Below are positions 33,236-44,100 of a stretch of DNA of 64,000 nt, one piece after another (within the stretch, counting starts at the first letter, position 1; each line of letters begins with the position of its first letter). The translations under genes and the position numbers were made by a program. Source of the DNA: Haematococcus lacustris. Lineage: Eukaryota; Chlorophyta; Chlorophyceae; Chlamydomonadales; Haematococcaceae. The notes beneath the pieces were generated by a model, which saw only the letters and a program-made list of their open reading frames with translations, had not been told where the DNA came from and made no database searches. The stretch is taken from assembly GCA_030144725.1 (NCBI GenBank), contig JASKMD010000020.1, forward strand, positions 5,474,703 through 5,538,702, written 5' to 3'.

Positions 33236-33260
33236 TTTTCCCCTTGCTTGTCTAACCTGA
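33236..33260 (-). repeat. right 25-bp terminal inverted repeat
   Basis: Perfect reverse complement of 30326-30350. Confidence 0.9.
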
Positions 33261-33267
33261 CCACAAG
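33261..33267. repeat. 7-bp target-site duplication, right
   Basis: CCACAAG, identical to 30319-30325. Confidence 0.8.
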
Positions 33268-33633
33268 CCTGGTAACAACAGTGCGTCGGAGGGTCAGATG
33301 TCCCCAACTAACAGAAAATGACAGGAAACCGACCCCTGGTACTCAAAACAACGCCGCGTCTCAGCCACGTGGTTTCTATTTATGTGTCACACATCCCTGG
33401 ATAGAGGACTCCGTCAGCTATGCGGTGCAACATGTATCATTGAATACTGTGCAGTGTGCTGAGTGCTATGGCGGCTCAAATCTTTACATTTAAAATCATG
33501 CTTGCTTTGCTCATGCGGGCCTTGCCGCGATCGACCGCCGCGACCGACGTGGCCCAGCAGATCCTGCAAACAGTCAGGGACAGTCTCCGCAGTAAAATCG
33601 ATTCACATGGCACGCCAAACCGATGTAACCGCG

Positions 33634-36550
33634 CTACTCCACACACGGACATAAATATACAAGGCTGCTGCATTGCTTGACCGCTTCGTGAGTAGTTCCT
33701 ACTTCCTGGCCACTTTGTAAGGCCATGCAAGGTGTGTATGCCATTGCTACGTTACCTTGCTCGACATGTTGGGTCCGATCCCTCCCGCCCGCCCTCCGCT
33801 TGCGTGATGAGCTTGTGTCCAGCTCCGCCCTGACCCCTTGCTGCTCAGATGGAGGGGTGAGCATGCCAGGGGGGGCACCAGCACCAGCTGCCACCTGCTG
33901 CCAGGGGGGGGCAGCAGGAGGGGGGGGCAACCCAGGGGTGACACCAGTTCCAACTGCCTGCTGCTGCCAGGGGGGGGCAGCAGGAGGGGTGGGCAGCCCA
34001 GTGGCGGCACCAGCACCAGCACCAGGACTCGCACCTGCCCCCTGCTCATCCCCATGCAAGCCGGCCACTGTGTTGCGAATGTGGGCCATGACAAGACCCT
34101 TCAGCTTGGGCTTCAAACACCCCTTCATGACCTCCTGATGGTGGAAGCGGAGGTAAGCTTGCAACTCCCTAACTGATAGCTTCTGAGCCTCCTCGAGAGT
34201 GGTGTGGCTGTAATCGCGCCCATCGTAGGTCAAAGCATATGCTGCTTCCAGTCTATGCTGCCCCTCATGGTCCCCCACATCAACCACCACCTGCCCCACC
34301 CTATGAGTTGCTGTTGTTGCTTTCATCTCCGCCTTTGCTGTCCGTCGTTGGCACCTGACCTAGCCAAGGATAGCTCACCCCAATGTTGAGCCAAGAGGCT
34401 GGCTATGTCCTCGATTGCTGCCTTGATGCCGGCACCTAGAGCTGTCAACCCTGCCAGGAGGGTGTTGTGAAGGCCATGGCTGTAGCAGGGCTGTGCGCGA
34501 ATGGCTGCGTTCTGCAACGGCATGAACACATCACTGAGCTGTGCGATCACTCCGGCGTGACCCCCCTTGTTCACAGATGCGCTGTCGGCTGTCATGCTAG
34601 CAATGTGGGCGCCCTGCAGACCATTGCGTTGAAGCTCGCGCATGATGACCTTGACGTGGGCCTAGGACGTGGCACAAGGGAGGGGGACGATGGCCAACAC
34701 GTCTGTGATCTGGGCGGTGAGGCGCTGATGCTGACCAGCTGCTCCACCCGCTGTATCTCTTGCTGGTTCTGAAGCTGACCCCGTTACGGGGCTTGCATCC
34801 TTGGGCACAGCAGCTGTCACTCTGATGACCAGCACCTTGCCATGCTTCTTGCATGTGCAGCCATCGAAGTGCACGTGGATCGCTTTGGCTCGTCGTAGCT
34901 GATCTACATGCACAATGCATGATCAACAATGTTTGGCCTTGCTGAACCCTGGTCTGCACCATGCGCATACCACCTTCCAATCCAGCCCAGCCCAGCCCAG
35001 CCCAGCCCAGCCCAGCCCAGCCCAGCCCAGCCCAGCCCAGCCCAGCCCAGCCCAGCCCAGCCCAGCCCAGCCCAGCCCAGCCCAGCCCAGCCCAGCCCAG
35101 CCCAGCCCAGCCCAGCCCAGCCCAGCCCAGCCCAGCCCAGCCCAGCCCAGCCCAGCCCAGCCCAGCCCAGCCCAGCCCAGCCCAGCCCAGCCCAGCCCAG
35201 CCCAGCCCAGCCCAGCCCAGCCCAGCCCAGCCCAGCCCAGCCCAGCCCAGCCCAGCCCAGCCCAGCCCAGCCCAGCCCAGCCCAGCCCAGCCCAGCCCAG
35301 CCCAGCCCAGCCCAGCCCAGCCCAGCCCAGCCCAGCCCAGCCCAGCCCAGCCCAGCCCAGCCCAGCCCAGCCCAGCCCAGCCCAGCCCAGCCCAGCCCAG
35401 CCCAGCCCAGCCCAGCCCAGCCCAGCCCAGCCCAGCCCAGCCCAGCCCAGCCCAGCCCAGCCCAGCCCAGCCCAGCCCAGCCCAGCCCAGCCCAGCCCAG
35501 CCCAGCCCAGCCCAGCCCAGCCCAGCCCAGCCCAGCCCAGCCCAGCCCAGCCCAGCCCAGCCCAGCCCAGCCCAGCCCAGCCCAGCCCAGCCCAGCCCAG
35601 CCCAGCCCAGCCCAGCCCAGCCCAGCCCAGCCCAGCCCAGCCCAGCCCAGCCCAGCCCAGCCCAGCCCAGCCCAGCCCAGCCCAGCCCAGCCCAGCCCAG
35701 CCCAACCCTTACCTAGGGTTCGTTGCCGAATGTATTTGCAGACCACACGCTGCTGCCGGCCCATAGTTGTGTGCTCCCCAGGCCGGTGAGTGTTTGCCAC
35801 CACACATTGCTCTGTGATGAACAGCCGCCGGCATGTGGGAAGCCGGCGACGGCTGAATTGTGTCTTCAACATCAACTTGGCTGTGCAGAGTTAGTGCTGA
35901 GCTGTGAATGCTGCTGTCCTTGCTGCTGGCTTTCCAGGTGAGGCCTCTTGCGTGGGGATGAAGAAGTCAGAGGGCTCAAGTGGGCTCGGCCCCAGTGTGG
36001 GCTCAGGTGGGCTCGGCCCCGGTGTGGGCTGCATTGTTGTGCCACCAGGTCTGCCATGGGTGTCAAGCCGGCTGCAATTGCTGTCAGTCCATCGCCGCAG
36101 GACCTCAGTAGAAACACCTGCTTGCTTTAAGATCTGCTGTTGCTGCCTCTACTTGCGGGTTAATTGGGGCCGGCGCTTATACTTGCGCAGCTGGGCCTCG
36201 AGGCGGTGCTGAGCACGCTTGGCAGTAGTCACATCCAATTCCTGTTGCTTGACCACAACCTCAAGAGACTCGTTCTCCAACCTCTGCTGCCGGTGTTCTG
36301 CCTGTAGGTGCTTGTGCTTCTCCCCAAGGTCGAGCAAGGCAGCCTCAAGCACCTCCTCACAAGCGTGTTGCAACTGGGCCTCAGTCGTCAACAGCTCATT
36401 CTCGACCTGCACCTACTTAGCGACAGCCTCAGCCTTCCTTGCTGTGGCTATCAAGCCACTGGGACTGTGTAGATAAGCAGCCCTAGGTGATTTCATTTGG
36501 GCTTCGTATTGAGCACGCCGCAGGCTGCGGCCCATAGGGGAGGGGGGGCA
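33634..36550 (-). pseudogene. transposase-like gene of tandem element, copy 1, with stops
   Basis: Read on the minus strand: a coiled-coil part (36550-36150, for example CEEVLEAALLDLGEKHKHLQ) interrupted by stop codons, then LMLKTQFSRRRLPTCRRLF with [16 protein letters not shown], ending at a GTAAG donor near 35713. The satellite lies in the following intron. The next exon starts near 34905 with RAKAIHVHFDGCTCKKHGKV, then an in-frame TAG near 34666 and ASMTADSASVNKGG with YSHGLHNTLLAG, which resembles the RNase H-like core of cut-and-paste transposases (D...D spacing, C/SH motif). A SAP-like stretch (LSVRELQAYLRFHHQEV) and a Pro-rich, basic C-terminus ([12 protein letters not shown]) follow. 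The stops suggest it is dead. The superfamily is not determined. Confidence 0.5.
34983..35704 (+). repeat. (CAGCC)n satellite, about 144 units, essentially perfect
   Basis: The array is a pure pentamer over some 720 bp with no visible interruption. On the minus strand (GGCTG)n it lies directly after the splice donor of the transposase-like gene, so it is intronic. Open frames of AQPSP or GLGWA repeats are artefacts. Confidence 0.98.
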
Positions 36551-36800
36551 GTGTTAGGGGGTGGGAGTGCGGGTTAGTTGGGGTGGGGAGGGGTGGGAGC
36601 GGGTGTGGGAGGGCGGGGCTGGGGGTGGGAGTGGGGGTGGGAGGGGGTGGGAGGGGCTGGGAGGGGCTGAGAGGGGCTGGGGGTGGGGAGGGGGTGGGAG
36701 GGGCTGGGAGGGGCTGAGAGGGTCTGGGATGGGCTGGGAGGGGCTGGGGCTGGGAGGGGGTGGGAGGGGCTGGGAGGGAGGGGCTGGGGCTGGAAGGGGG
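36536..36800 (+). repeat. G-rich GGGAGGGGCT minisatellite, copy 1
   Basis: Imperfect GGGAGGGGCTG / GGGGGTGGGAG units upstream of the coiled-coil start of the transposase-like gene. The matching block in copy 2 is at 38736-38990. Confidence 0.9.
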
Positions 36801-37411
36801 TGGGTTGGAAGGGTTCAGGGCTAGTCAGCACTGCTAGGCAAAGTTAGGTCACGCCACAATCATTTCCAGCAGGCCTGATTGACGAAATGCCGTGCTTCCT
36901 TTTCCAGCAGCTGTCGTTAAGTAATGAACACAGTTGATTCTGGAAAGTCACAGTGGTCAGCTCACAACTCAGGCGACCCCAACTAACAAAAAATGACAGG
37001 AAATGATAGGAAACCGACCCTTGGTAATCAAAACGACGCCGCGTCTCAGCCACGTGGTTTCTATTTATGTTTCGCACATCCCTGGATAGAGGACTCTGTC
37101 AGCTATGCGGTGCAGCTTGTAACATTTAATACTGTGCACTGTGCTGAGTGCTAAGGCGGCTCAAATCTTGACATTCAAATCCATGCCAGTTTTGCTCATG
37201 CGGGCCTCGCCGCGACCGACCGCCGCGACCGACGTGGCCCAGTAGTCTCTGCAAACAGTCAGGGAAAGTCGCCGCAGTCAAAACAATGCACATGGCACGC
37301 CAAACCGATGTAACGACGCCCCTCCACCCATGCTCGGAAGTATACAAGGCTGCTGCATTGCTTGACCGCTTCGTGAGTAGTACCTACTACCTGGCCACGT
37401 GGTAAGGCCAC

Positions 37412-38730
37412 TCAAGGTGTGTAGGCCATTGCTACGTTACCTTGCTCGACATGTTGGGTCCGATCCCTCCCGCCCGCCCTCCGCTTGCGTGTCGAGCTTG
37501 TGTCCAGCTCCGCCCTGACCCCCTGCTGCTCAGCTGGAGGGGTGGGCAGCCCAGGGGCAGCACCGGCACCAGCTGCCTGCTGCTGCCAGGGGGGTGCAGC
37601 AGGAGGGGGGGGCAGGTCAGGGGAAGCACCAGCACCAGCTGCCTGCTGCTGCCAGGGGGGTGCAGCAGGAGGTGGGGGCAGGTCAGGGGCGGCACCAGCA
37701 CCGGCACCTGTTGTTGCCCAGCCCAGCCCAGCCCAGCCCAGCCCAGCCCAGCCCAGCCCAGCCCAGCCCAGCCCAGCCCAGCCCAGCCCAGCCCAGCCCA
37801 GCCCAGCCCAGCCCAGCCCAGCCCAGCCCAGCCCAGCCCAGCCCAGCCCAGCCCAGCCCAGCCCAGCCCAGCCCAGCCCAGCCCAGCCCAGCCCAGCCCA
37901 GCCCAGCCCAGCCCAGCCCAGCCCAGCCCAGCCCAGCCCAGCCCAGCCCAGCCCAGCCCAGCCCAGCCCAGCCCAGCCCAGCCCAGCCCAGCCCAGCCCA
38001 GCCCAGCCCAGCTTACCTAGGGTTCTTTGCCGCAGGTACTTGTAGACCACTCGCAGTTGCCGGCCCACAGTTGTGCGCTCGCCAGGCCGGTGAGTATTGG
38101 CCACCACACACTGCTCTGTGATGAACAGCCGCCGGCATGTGGAAAGCCGGCGACGGCTGACTTGTGTCTTCAACATCAACTTGGCTGTGCTGAGGTACTG
38201 TTGAGCTGTGTATGCTGCTGTCCTTGCTGCTGGCTGTCCAGATGAGGCCTCTTGGGTCAAGCCGGCTGCAGTTGCTGTCAGCCCACCGGTGCAGGACCTC
38301 AATGGAAACACCTGTCTGCTTCAAGATCTGCAGTTGCTGCCTCTGCTTGCGGGTTAGTAGGGGGCGGCGCTGAAACTTGCGCAGTTGTGCTTCTAGGCGG
38401 TGCTGAGCACGCTTGGCAGTAGTCATAGCCAGTTTCTGTTGCTTGACCGCAGCCTCAAGAGACTCGTTCTCCATCCTCTGCTGCCGGTGTTCTGCCTGCA
38501 GGTGCTTGTGCTTCTCCTCCAGGTCGAGCAAGGCAGCCTCAAGCACCTCCTCACAAGCGTGTTGCAACTGGGCCTCGGTCATCAACAACTCATTCTCGGC
38601 CTGCACCTCCTTAACGACAGCCTCAGCCTTCCTTGCTGTGGCTATCGAGCCACTGGGACTGTGTAGATAAGCAGCCCTAGGTGATTTCATTTGGGCTTCG
38701 TATTGAGCACGCCGCAGGCTGCGGCCCATA
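37412..38730 (-). pseudogene. deleted transposase-like gene of tandem element, copy 2
   Basis: The coiled-coil exon is intact here from MGRSLRRAQYEAQMKSPRAA through LEAQLRKFQRRPLLTRKQRQ, better preserved than copy 1. A frame change near 38260 separates it from AAYTAQQYLSTAKLMLKTQ and the basic box up to the GTAAG donor near 38012. After the satellite only the Pro-rich repeats ([18 protein letters not shown]) and the basic C-terminus remain; the RNase H-like core and SAP-like stretch are gone. It cannot make an active transposase. Confidence 0.55.
37718..38011 (+). repeat. (CAGCC)n satellite, about 58 units
   Basis: Pure pentamer array, shorter than its partner in copy 1 (34983-35704), ending at the same splice-donor context. 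Confidence 0.98.
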
Positions 38731-38735
38731 GGGGA

Positions 38736-38990
38736 GGGGGGGCAGTGTTAGGGGGTGGGAGTGCGGGGCTGGGGCTGGGTGGGGGTGGGTGGGGGTGGGA
38801 GGGCGGGGCTGGGGCTGGGAGGGGCTGGGAGGGGCTGGGAGGGGCTGGGAGGGGCTGGGAGGGGCTGGGAGGGGCTGGGAGGGGCTGGGAGTGCGTGGCT
38901 GGGAGGGGCTGGGAGGGGCTGGGAGGGGGTGGGAGGGGGTGGGAAGGGATGGGAGGGCGGGGCTGGGGCTGGAAGGGGGTGGGGCTGCCA
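38736..38990 (+). repeat. G-rich GGGAGGGGCT minisatellite, copy 2
   Basis: Counterpart of 36536-36800 with more regular GGGAGGGGCT decamers around 38815-38935. Confidence 0.9.
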
Positions 38991-39167
38991 GGGGGTGGTC
39001 CGGTTGGGCTAGTCAGCACTGCAAGGCAAAGTTAGGTCACGCCAAAGTCATTTCCAGCAGGCCTGATCGATGAAATGCCCTGCTTCCTTTTCCAGCAGCT
39101 GTGTCGTTAAGTAATGAACAAAGTTGACACGGCAAATTCTGAAAAGTCACAGTGGTCAGCTCACAAC

Positions 39168-40449
39168 AAGCCGGTTTGTGCAAGGGGGTCCCTTTTTTGC
39201 TGTTGTTGGCCTGAGAGAAATGAACATTTTCGCACCTCGCTGCAATGTCGCGTGTCAACTTGCCCAACGACGGTCCTCCGACACCGCCTGCACCAATGAA
39301 AGGCTCGCGGAGCGAGCCTGGCGGGCTGAAATGAGATTGTACTTCTGGCTCGATAACAGGCGCAGCTCTATCCCTGATGCCGCTACTCACCACTAGAACA
39401 ATCGATAGTGAGCAGCTGAGGTGTGTCCGCGATCGCTTGCGCCGGCATGGCCTCACTCGCAAGAGTTAACGCGCCGCTTGCCAGTAGATGCGCAATAATT
39501 CGCAGCTGCCAGTGTGATGAACGCTATCGCAAATGGTTCAGTATTGAGCGAGTACTTGCATGAAGATTACCAACCCCATGTTGGGGGCGCCTGACGGAGG
39601 GGCATGCTCATAGACTGCCATGGGCTCGCGAAGTGTACCAACCAATTAACTAGTCAAGCCCTACCTTGCTGGCCTGACTTGCTACACGACGCAACCTTTT
39701 TACGCAACACACCTTGGCTTTACGGCCCGGCCCTGTAACAAACCTTTCGATCCGACGATCTCACCGCGACCCACAGCAACCCACAGCAGCGCGGCGATCT
39801 GACTTGCGCCATCGGTCCCCATTATCTCCAGCGCCATTGATACCATGATTCACCACCCTAGCTCGTACCCACTAGCGCTAACACAACAATAACCCTTTAT
39901 GTCGACCCCGAGAAATGTTATGTACCAAGTTTCATGTCAAGACATTGCATTTTGTTCCCATTAGTTGCTGTGAGTTGCTAAGATTAACGCATACCTTCCG
40001 TTTGTCTTCCTCTATACCTTGGGAAGCCCGCCCCCAGCTTGTATGTCACCACAAGCCTGCTGCTCCACAGGGTTGCTTCATAGTTGGTGATTAGACTACA
40101 ATGGTCCAATGATAGTGGTTGCCATGGTGGCCACGCCAAGGGTTGCAATCTCACTCCCAACTGCAAACATGCCAGCTCAGATGCGGCTTGCATGTCTAAC
40201 GAGGGTTGAGTGGCGAAGCTGCAGTATAGTTGTGGTTGCCTCCGGCACTAGGGCCCTCAATCCTGCCTCCATCAACCCGTACCCCACCTGTGGCGCAACC
40301 AAAGTGAAACAACCCAACATCACTGCCAGCGGTAGCACTCAAGGTTGCGCGCACTGGCAAAGCAAGCGTGATGAGTGGCGGCAGCAAGGGTGGAGGTAGC
40401 TAGGGCAAACACAAGGGCACCTCTGTTTCCCATGTCGCCGTACCCCTCT
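39168..40449. other. no gene recognised
   Basis: This stretch is less GC-rich than the average of the window and contains no frame longer than about 100 codons with domain-like content. Nothing repeated or regulatory was identified. Confidence 0.4.
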
Positions 40450-41050
40450 CCTCCCATGCTGCAGATGTTGCCTTCCATTGCTCCTCCTATTGGTCCATAG
40501 CTGCCCCCCTGGGGAAGTCTGTCTTCGTCCAAACATCCTTCCACTGCTTGTCATTCTCATATCTAGTGGGTGCCCAACAAGGACCCGTGGCACAATCGTG
40601 CCACCTGCTGGCCCCTCCCACACCGCCACCTTTGGGTTGCTGTAAGGTTTGGGCTCATTGGTAGGCTGGCATAAACTATCAAAGCTGATGCCAAACTCGG
40701 ACACAAAGGTGGTTGTGTTGGCCATGAAGTGCGTGGGTGGGTGGGTGCGTGTGCACTTCTTTGCTTCCCGTGACTTCGTGGCCAACACAACCACCTTTGT
40801 GTCCGGGTTTAGCATGAATTTTGATAGCTTGTGCATGCCCACCACAGAGCCCAAGCCTCACAACAACCCCAAGGTGTCGGCATGGCAAGGTCGATAGGTA
40901 GCACAATTGTGCCACAAGACCTTTACTAGGCACCCACTAGACTTGAGAATGACAAGATGTGGATGGATGATTGGACAAAGACAGACTCACCTGAGGGCGC
41001 GGCCACAAACCAACAGGAGGAGCAATGGAAGGCAACATCTGTAGCAGCAA
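40450..41050. repeat. diverged head-to-head inverted duplication (about 290-bp arms)
   Basis: The left arm (about 40450-40735) and right arm (about 40745-41050) are inverted copies around a GT-rich centre near 40740. Both arms encode outward-reading related peptides: NTTTFVSEFGISFDSLCQP then EPKPYSNPKV (minus) and NTTTFVSGFSMNFDSLCMP then EPKPHNNPKV (plus). The arms differ by many substitutions but preserve the peptide, which suggests an old duplication of a coding fragment, perhaps from a mobile element. I do not recognise the peptide. Confidence 0.75.
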
Positions 41051-41195
41051 CTGTAGCATTAACAGAGCCATATCGTGCGACAAGTGCACTGGCACTGCAT
41101 ACACACAGTAGCCGTGCTTGTGATGCTCACTCTGCCTAACACTGCCAACGGGGCCAAGAACAAAGTACAAATAGGGAATAAATGTGGATCACACC

Positions 41196-44100
41196 TTAAC
41201 ACCATGAGCCTGCCGTTCGGCTCTGGCTTCCTGCATTCCCTCCCCCCTTCCCCTCACCTCCTCCCTTGCCCTTCGGTTGCCTCACCCCCTGCCCCTCTCC
41301 CTCCCCCTGCCCCTCCTGCTCCCCCTCCACCTGCAGCATCATCGTGGCGCTGGACAGCAGCTCACACAGGGTCGACACCCCCCGTTGCAAGGCTCCGCCC
41401 CCTAGCAGGCCCAGCAGTGGCACGCCTACGGTAGCAACAACGGGTCAAGCAAGGCAGCACTGACTTGGCCATGGGCGGGGTAAGGCACCTGGGCCAGGGG
41501 TGAGCACCAGGCTTGTGCTTTGCATGCGACTCACCGGGCCTTAGCAGCCCTAGCAACAGGTGCTGCAGCCCCTCCACCGCCTTCACATCATCTGCTGCAC
41601 TATGGGCTGGGTCAGGCAGCACAAAGCACTCAGCCCTCATAGCAGGGGTCGAGGGGCCAGACCCACGGCCCTGGCTGCACCCTGACCCTTCACCTCTCCC
41701 TGATGCCCCCGCCCCTACCCCCAGCGGTGACACCCCTGCTGTTGCTGTTGCTACCGCCACCCCTGCGGCTGGTGGCCCCCCCCCCTGCTGCTACTGCTGC
41801 TCCTGCCCCCACTGCTGCCCGAAGGTCAGGGTGGCAGGCTGGGGAGCCCGGCGGGGCATGAGGGGTGGACTGTGAGGCAGGCTTCTGCCCCCTCCCCCCC
41901 GCCCCAGCCCCCGCCGCGGCTCTGGCTGCCGCTCTGGCTGCCAAGCTGCCTGCTGTTGCGTTGCGGGACGCTGCTGCACCCGTCGCTGCACCTGCTGTCG
42001 CAGCCGCTGCCAAGCGGGCGCCCTCCCTGCCTGCCTCAGCAACGTCAGGTGTAGACACCCATGTCCGCCCCCCTCCCCTCCCCTCCGCTGCCCCCTCCCG
42101 CTCCCTCCCCTCCTGCCCCGCAGCCTGACCAGTCCCTTTGCCACCAGCCTCAGCCGCAGCCTGGGCATGAGCAGTGGCCGGACCTGCAGGCTGGGCTGAG
42201 GCCTGGCGCCCCCCCCCAGCCTCAGCTTCCTCCCTGGTGGGATCCTGAGACCGGGCGGAGGCTGCAGCTGCTCCCGCCACCAGCACCGCCGCCGCCGCAG
42301 TGTCCAGGGCCTCGGTCTGGGCTGTGGCGAACCAGCGGCCGCCTGGCCACAACTTGCGCTGCAGGGCCAGCAGGGCGTGGGCCAGCGCCTGCTCTGAGGT
42401 GGCGCTGTGCAGCCGGGCGGCGATGGTGGCGTCCAGGGCGTCTCCAGCTACCATGGCTAGCAGCTGGCGGGCTACAGCCATGGCCTGCGGGGACAGCAGC
42501 AGCAGCGAGGGCAGCAGCAGTGAGGTGTCAGGGGGGGGTGGGACAGGAACGGCAACAACAGTGCAGGTGCAGAAAAGGATGCGAGGAGGAGATGCCTTCC
42601 CCTTCCTCCTCCCCCTTCCTCTCCCCTTCCTCCTCCCCCTTCCTCCCCCCTTTCTCCCACTCCCCTTCCTCCCCTTCCTCCCCCTCCCCCTGTCCCTCCC
42701 CCCCCCTCCCCCTCCCCCTGCCCCTCCTCCCACTCCCCTTCCTCCCCCGTCCCCTCCCCCTCCCCCCACCTGTCGCCCCAGAAACCCCGAGCTGGACAGC
42801 TGACACAGCGCATCCAGCAGCTCCAGCAGCGGGGCACTGAGGGGCACGGGCCCGCTGAGACCCGGCAGCAGTGTGCAGCCGCCACTGGGCGCCGGGCCCC
42901 TGCACCCCTGGCTGGAGCCAGACACTGGGGCAGCCTGGGGGGGGGCCGGGGGGCTGCTGACACCACGTGCAGCCCTTGGGCCTGGCCAGGGGCGGCGGGG
43001 TGGGACTGGGCTTGGGGTGTTCCGCGGGGAGGAGGGGGACTGCGCCCTGGATGGGGTGGGGGACTGAGTTGGTCGGATCAGGGGGTTAGGGCGCTGGTCA
43101 CGGCAGGGGTGGGGGGGGTGCACCCAGGCGGGGGGGTGGGGAGGGGTGTGGGGGCTGAGGGCAGGGGGGCTGACAGCAGCTGGGGTTGGCGCGTTCCTCA
43201 AGGTGTGGCAAGACGCTGCTCCCAAGGCGGGGGGCTTCCCTGCCAGCCCCGGCCTCACCCCCTGGCCCTGTCGCCCCCCACCCTGCTGCTCCTGCACCTG
43301 CCCACGGCCATCCCCCCCGCCCGCCCTCTGCCCCCGCCCTGCTTGCTGCCTGCCCGCCCAGGCCTGCCCCCCCAGCCCCTGGACCAGGTCTTGGCACCTG
43401 CCCCCTGCGCCCTGGAGAGTGGAGCTCACCACGGCAGCCAGGGCCACCGAGCCGGGCCCCCCCACGCCCCCGCCTGCTCCCCCTCCCCCTATAAGCCCGC
43501 TGCTATGCCCCGTACCACCACCCCTACTGCCCAGGGTCACACCACGCACAGCATCCTGCTGCTCCCCCCCCAAGGGCTCCCAGGCAGGCTGGGCCGCTAG
43601 TGCTGCCGCCCCCCCCGCCTCTGGACCTGCCCCCTGTACGCCAGGCTCCCCGTCCCCCGGGTTCCCCCCGCCTGGCACAACCTCTACGGGGCAGGGGGTG
43701 GGCAGCAGGGGCAGGGGGGTGCGGGCAGTGCCTGAGGTGCTGTGGGAGCGCTGCCGCACCTGTCCCCCCCCACCCAGCCCCCCCCCTGCCCCTACCCCTG
43801 CCCCTACTCCTACCATGGCCCTGGCCGCAGGGGTGGCCTCCTGGCCCCCACCCCCCAGGCCCATGCGGTGCAGGAAGGTGCGCAGCCGTGAGGGCCACTC
43901 CTCCTCCTCCCCCTCCTCCCCCCCTGCCCCTACCAAGCTGGGGGGGGGCCTGCCAGCAGCAGGGCACGGGGTTAGGGCCACGGCATCGTCAGAGTCTGCT
44001 GGGCGGCAGCTGGTGCTGGCCTGAAGGCTTGCGTGGGGGAGGAGGTGAGCCATGGATGGGGAGCTGGGGGGGTGGGCGGGAGGAGGCTGCAGGCTGGGGC

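Larger units (their letters stand above)
30326..33260. mobile_element. 2.9-kb DNA transposon with perfect 25-bp TIRs, superfamily unassigned
   Basis: The ends at 30326-30350 and 33236-33260 are exact inverted copies over 25 bp (outer part TCAGGTTAGACAAGCAAG), and both flanks carry the 7-bp repeat CCACAAG. Within lies a minus-strand gene with a coiled-coil, a decapeptide repeat and a SAP-like domain, but no recognisable transposase. A 7-bp duplication is unusual: hAT gives 8, Mutator 8-11, and P elements 7-8. The perfect TIRs and duplication suggest recent movement, presumably helped by a transposase from elsewhere. Confidence 0.85.
33302..36976. repeat. tandem element copy 1 (3.7 kb), long form
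   Basis: The unit starts CCCCAACTAACAGAAAATGACAG and ends just before the same motif at 36977, where copy 2 begins. The two copies align over their left ~0.75 kb and right ~1.4 kb. Copy 1 additionally holds the transposase-like core (about 34040-34970) and a longer CAGCC satellite. I could not find terminal inverted repeats, so the class is open. Confidence 0.8.
36977..39167. repeat. tandem element copy 2 (2.2 kb), internally deleted
   Basis: Begins CCCCAACTAACAAAAAATGACAG at the exact end of copy 1 and ends 'gtggtcagctcacaac' as copy 1 does. The region equivalent to 34040-34970 is missing: the C-terminal Pro-rich exon runs straight into the CAGCC array at about 37718. The deletion endpoint therefore sits at the satellite. 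Confidence 0.8.

Noticed and set aside
34904..35875. Frames of AQPSP and GLGWA repeats over 280-320 codons
   Set aside because: The CAGCC array is intronic and open in all phases; these are not proteins.
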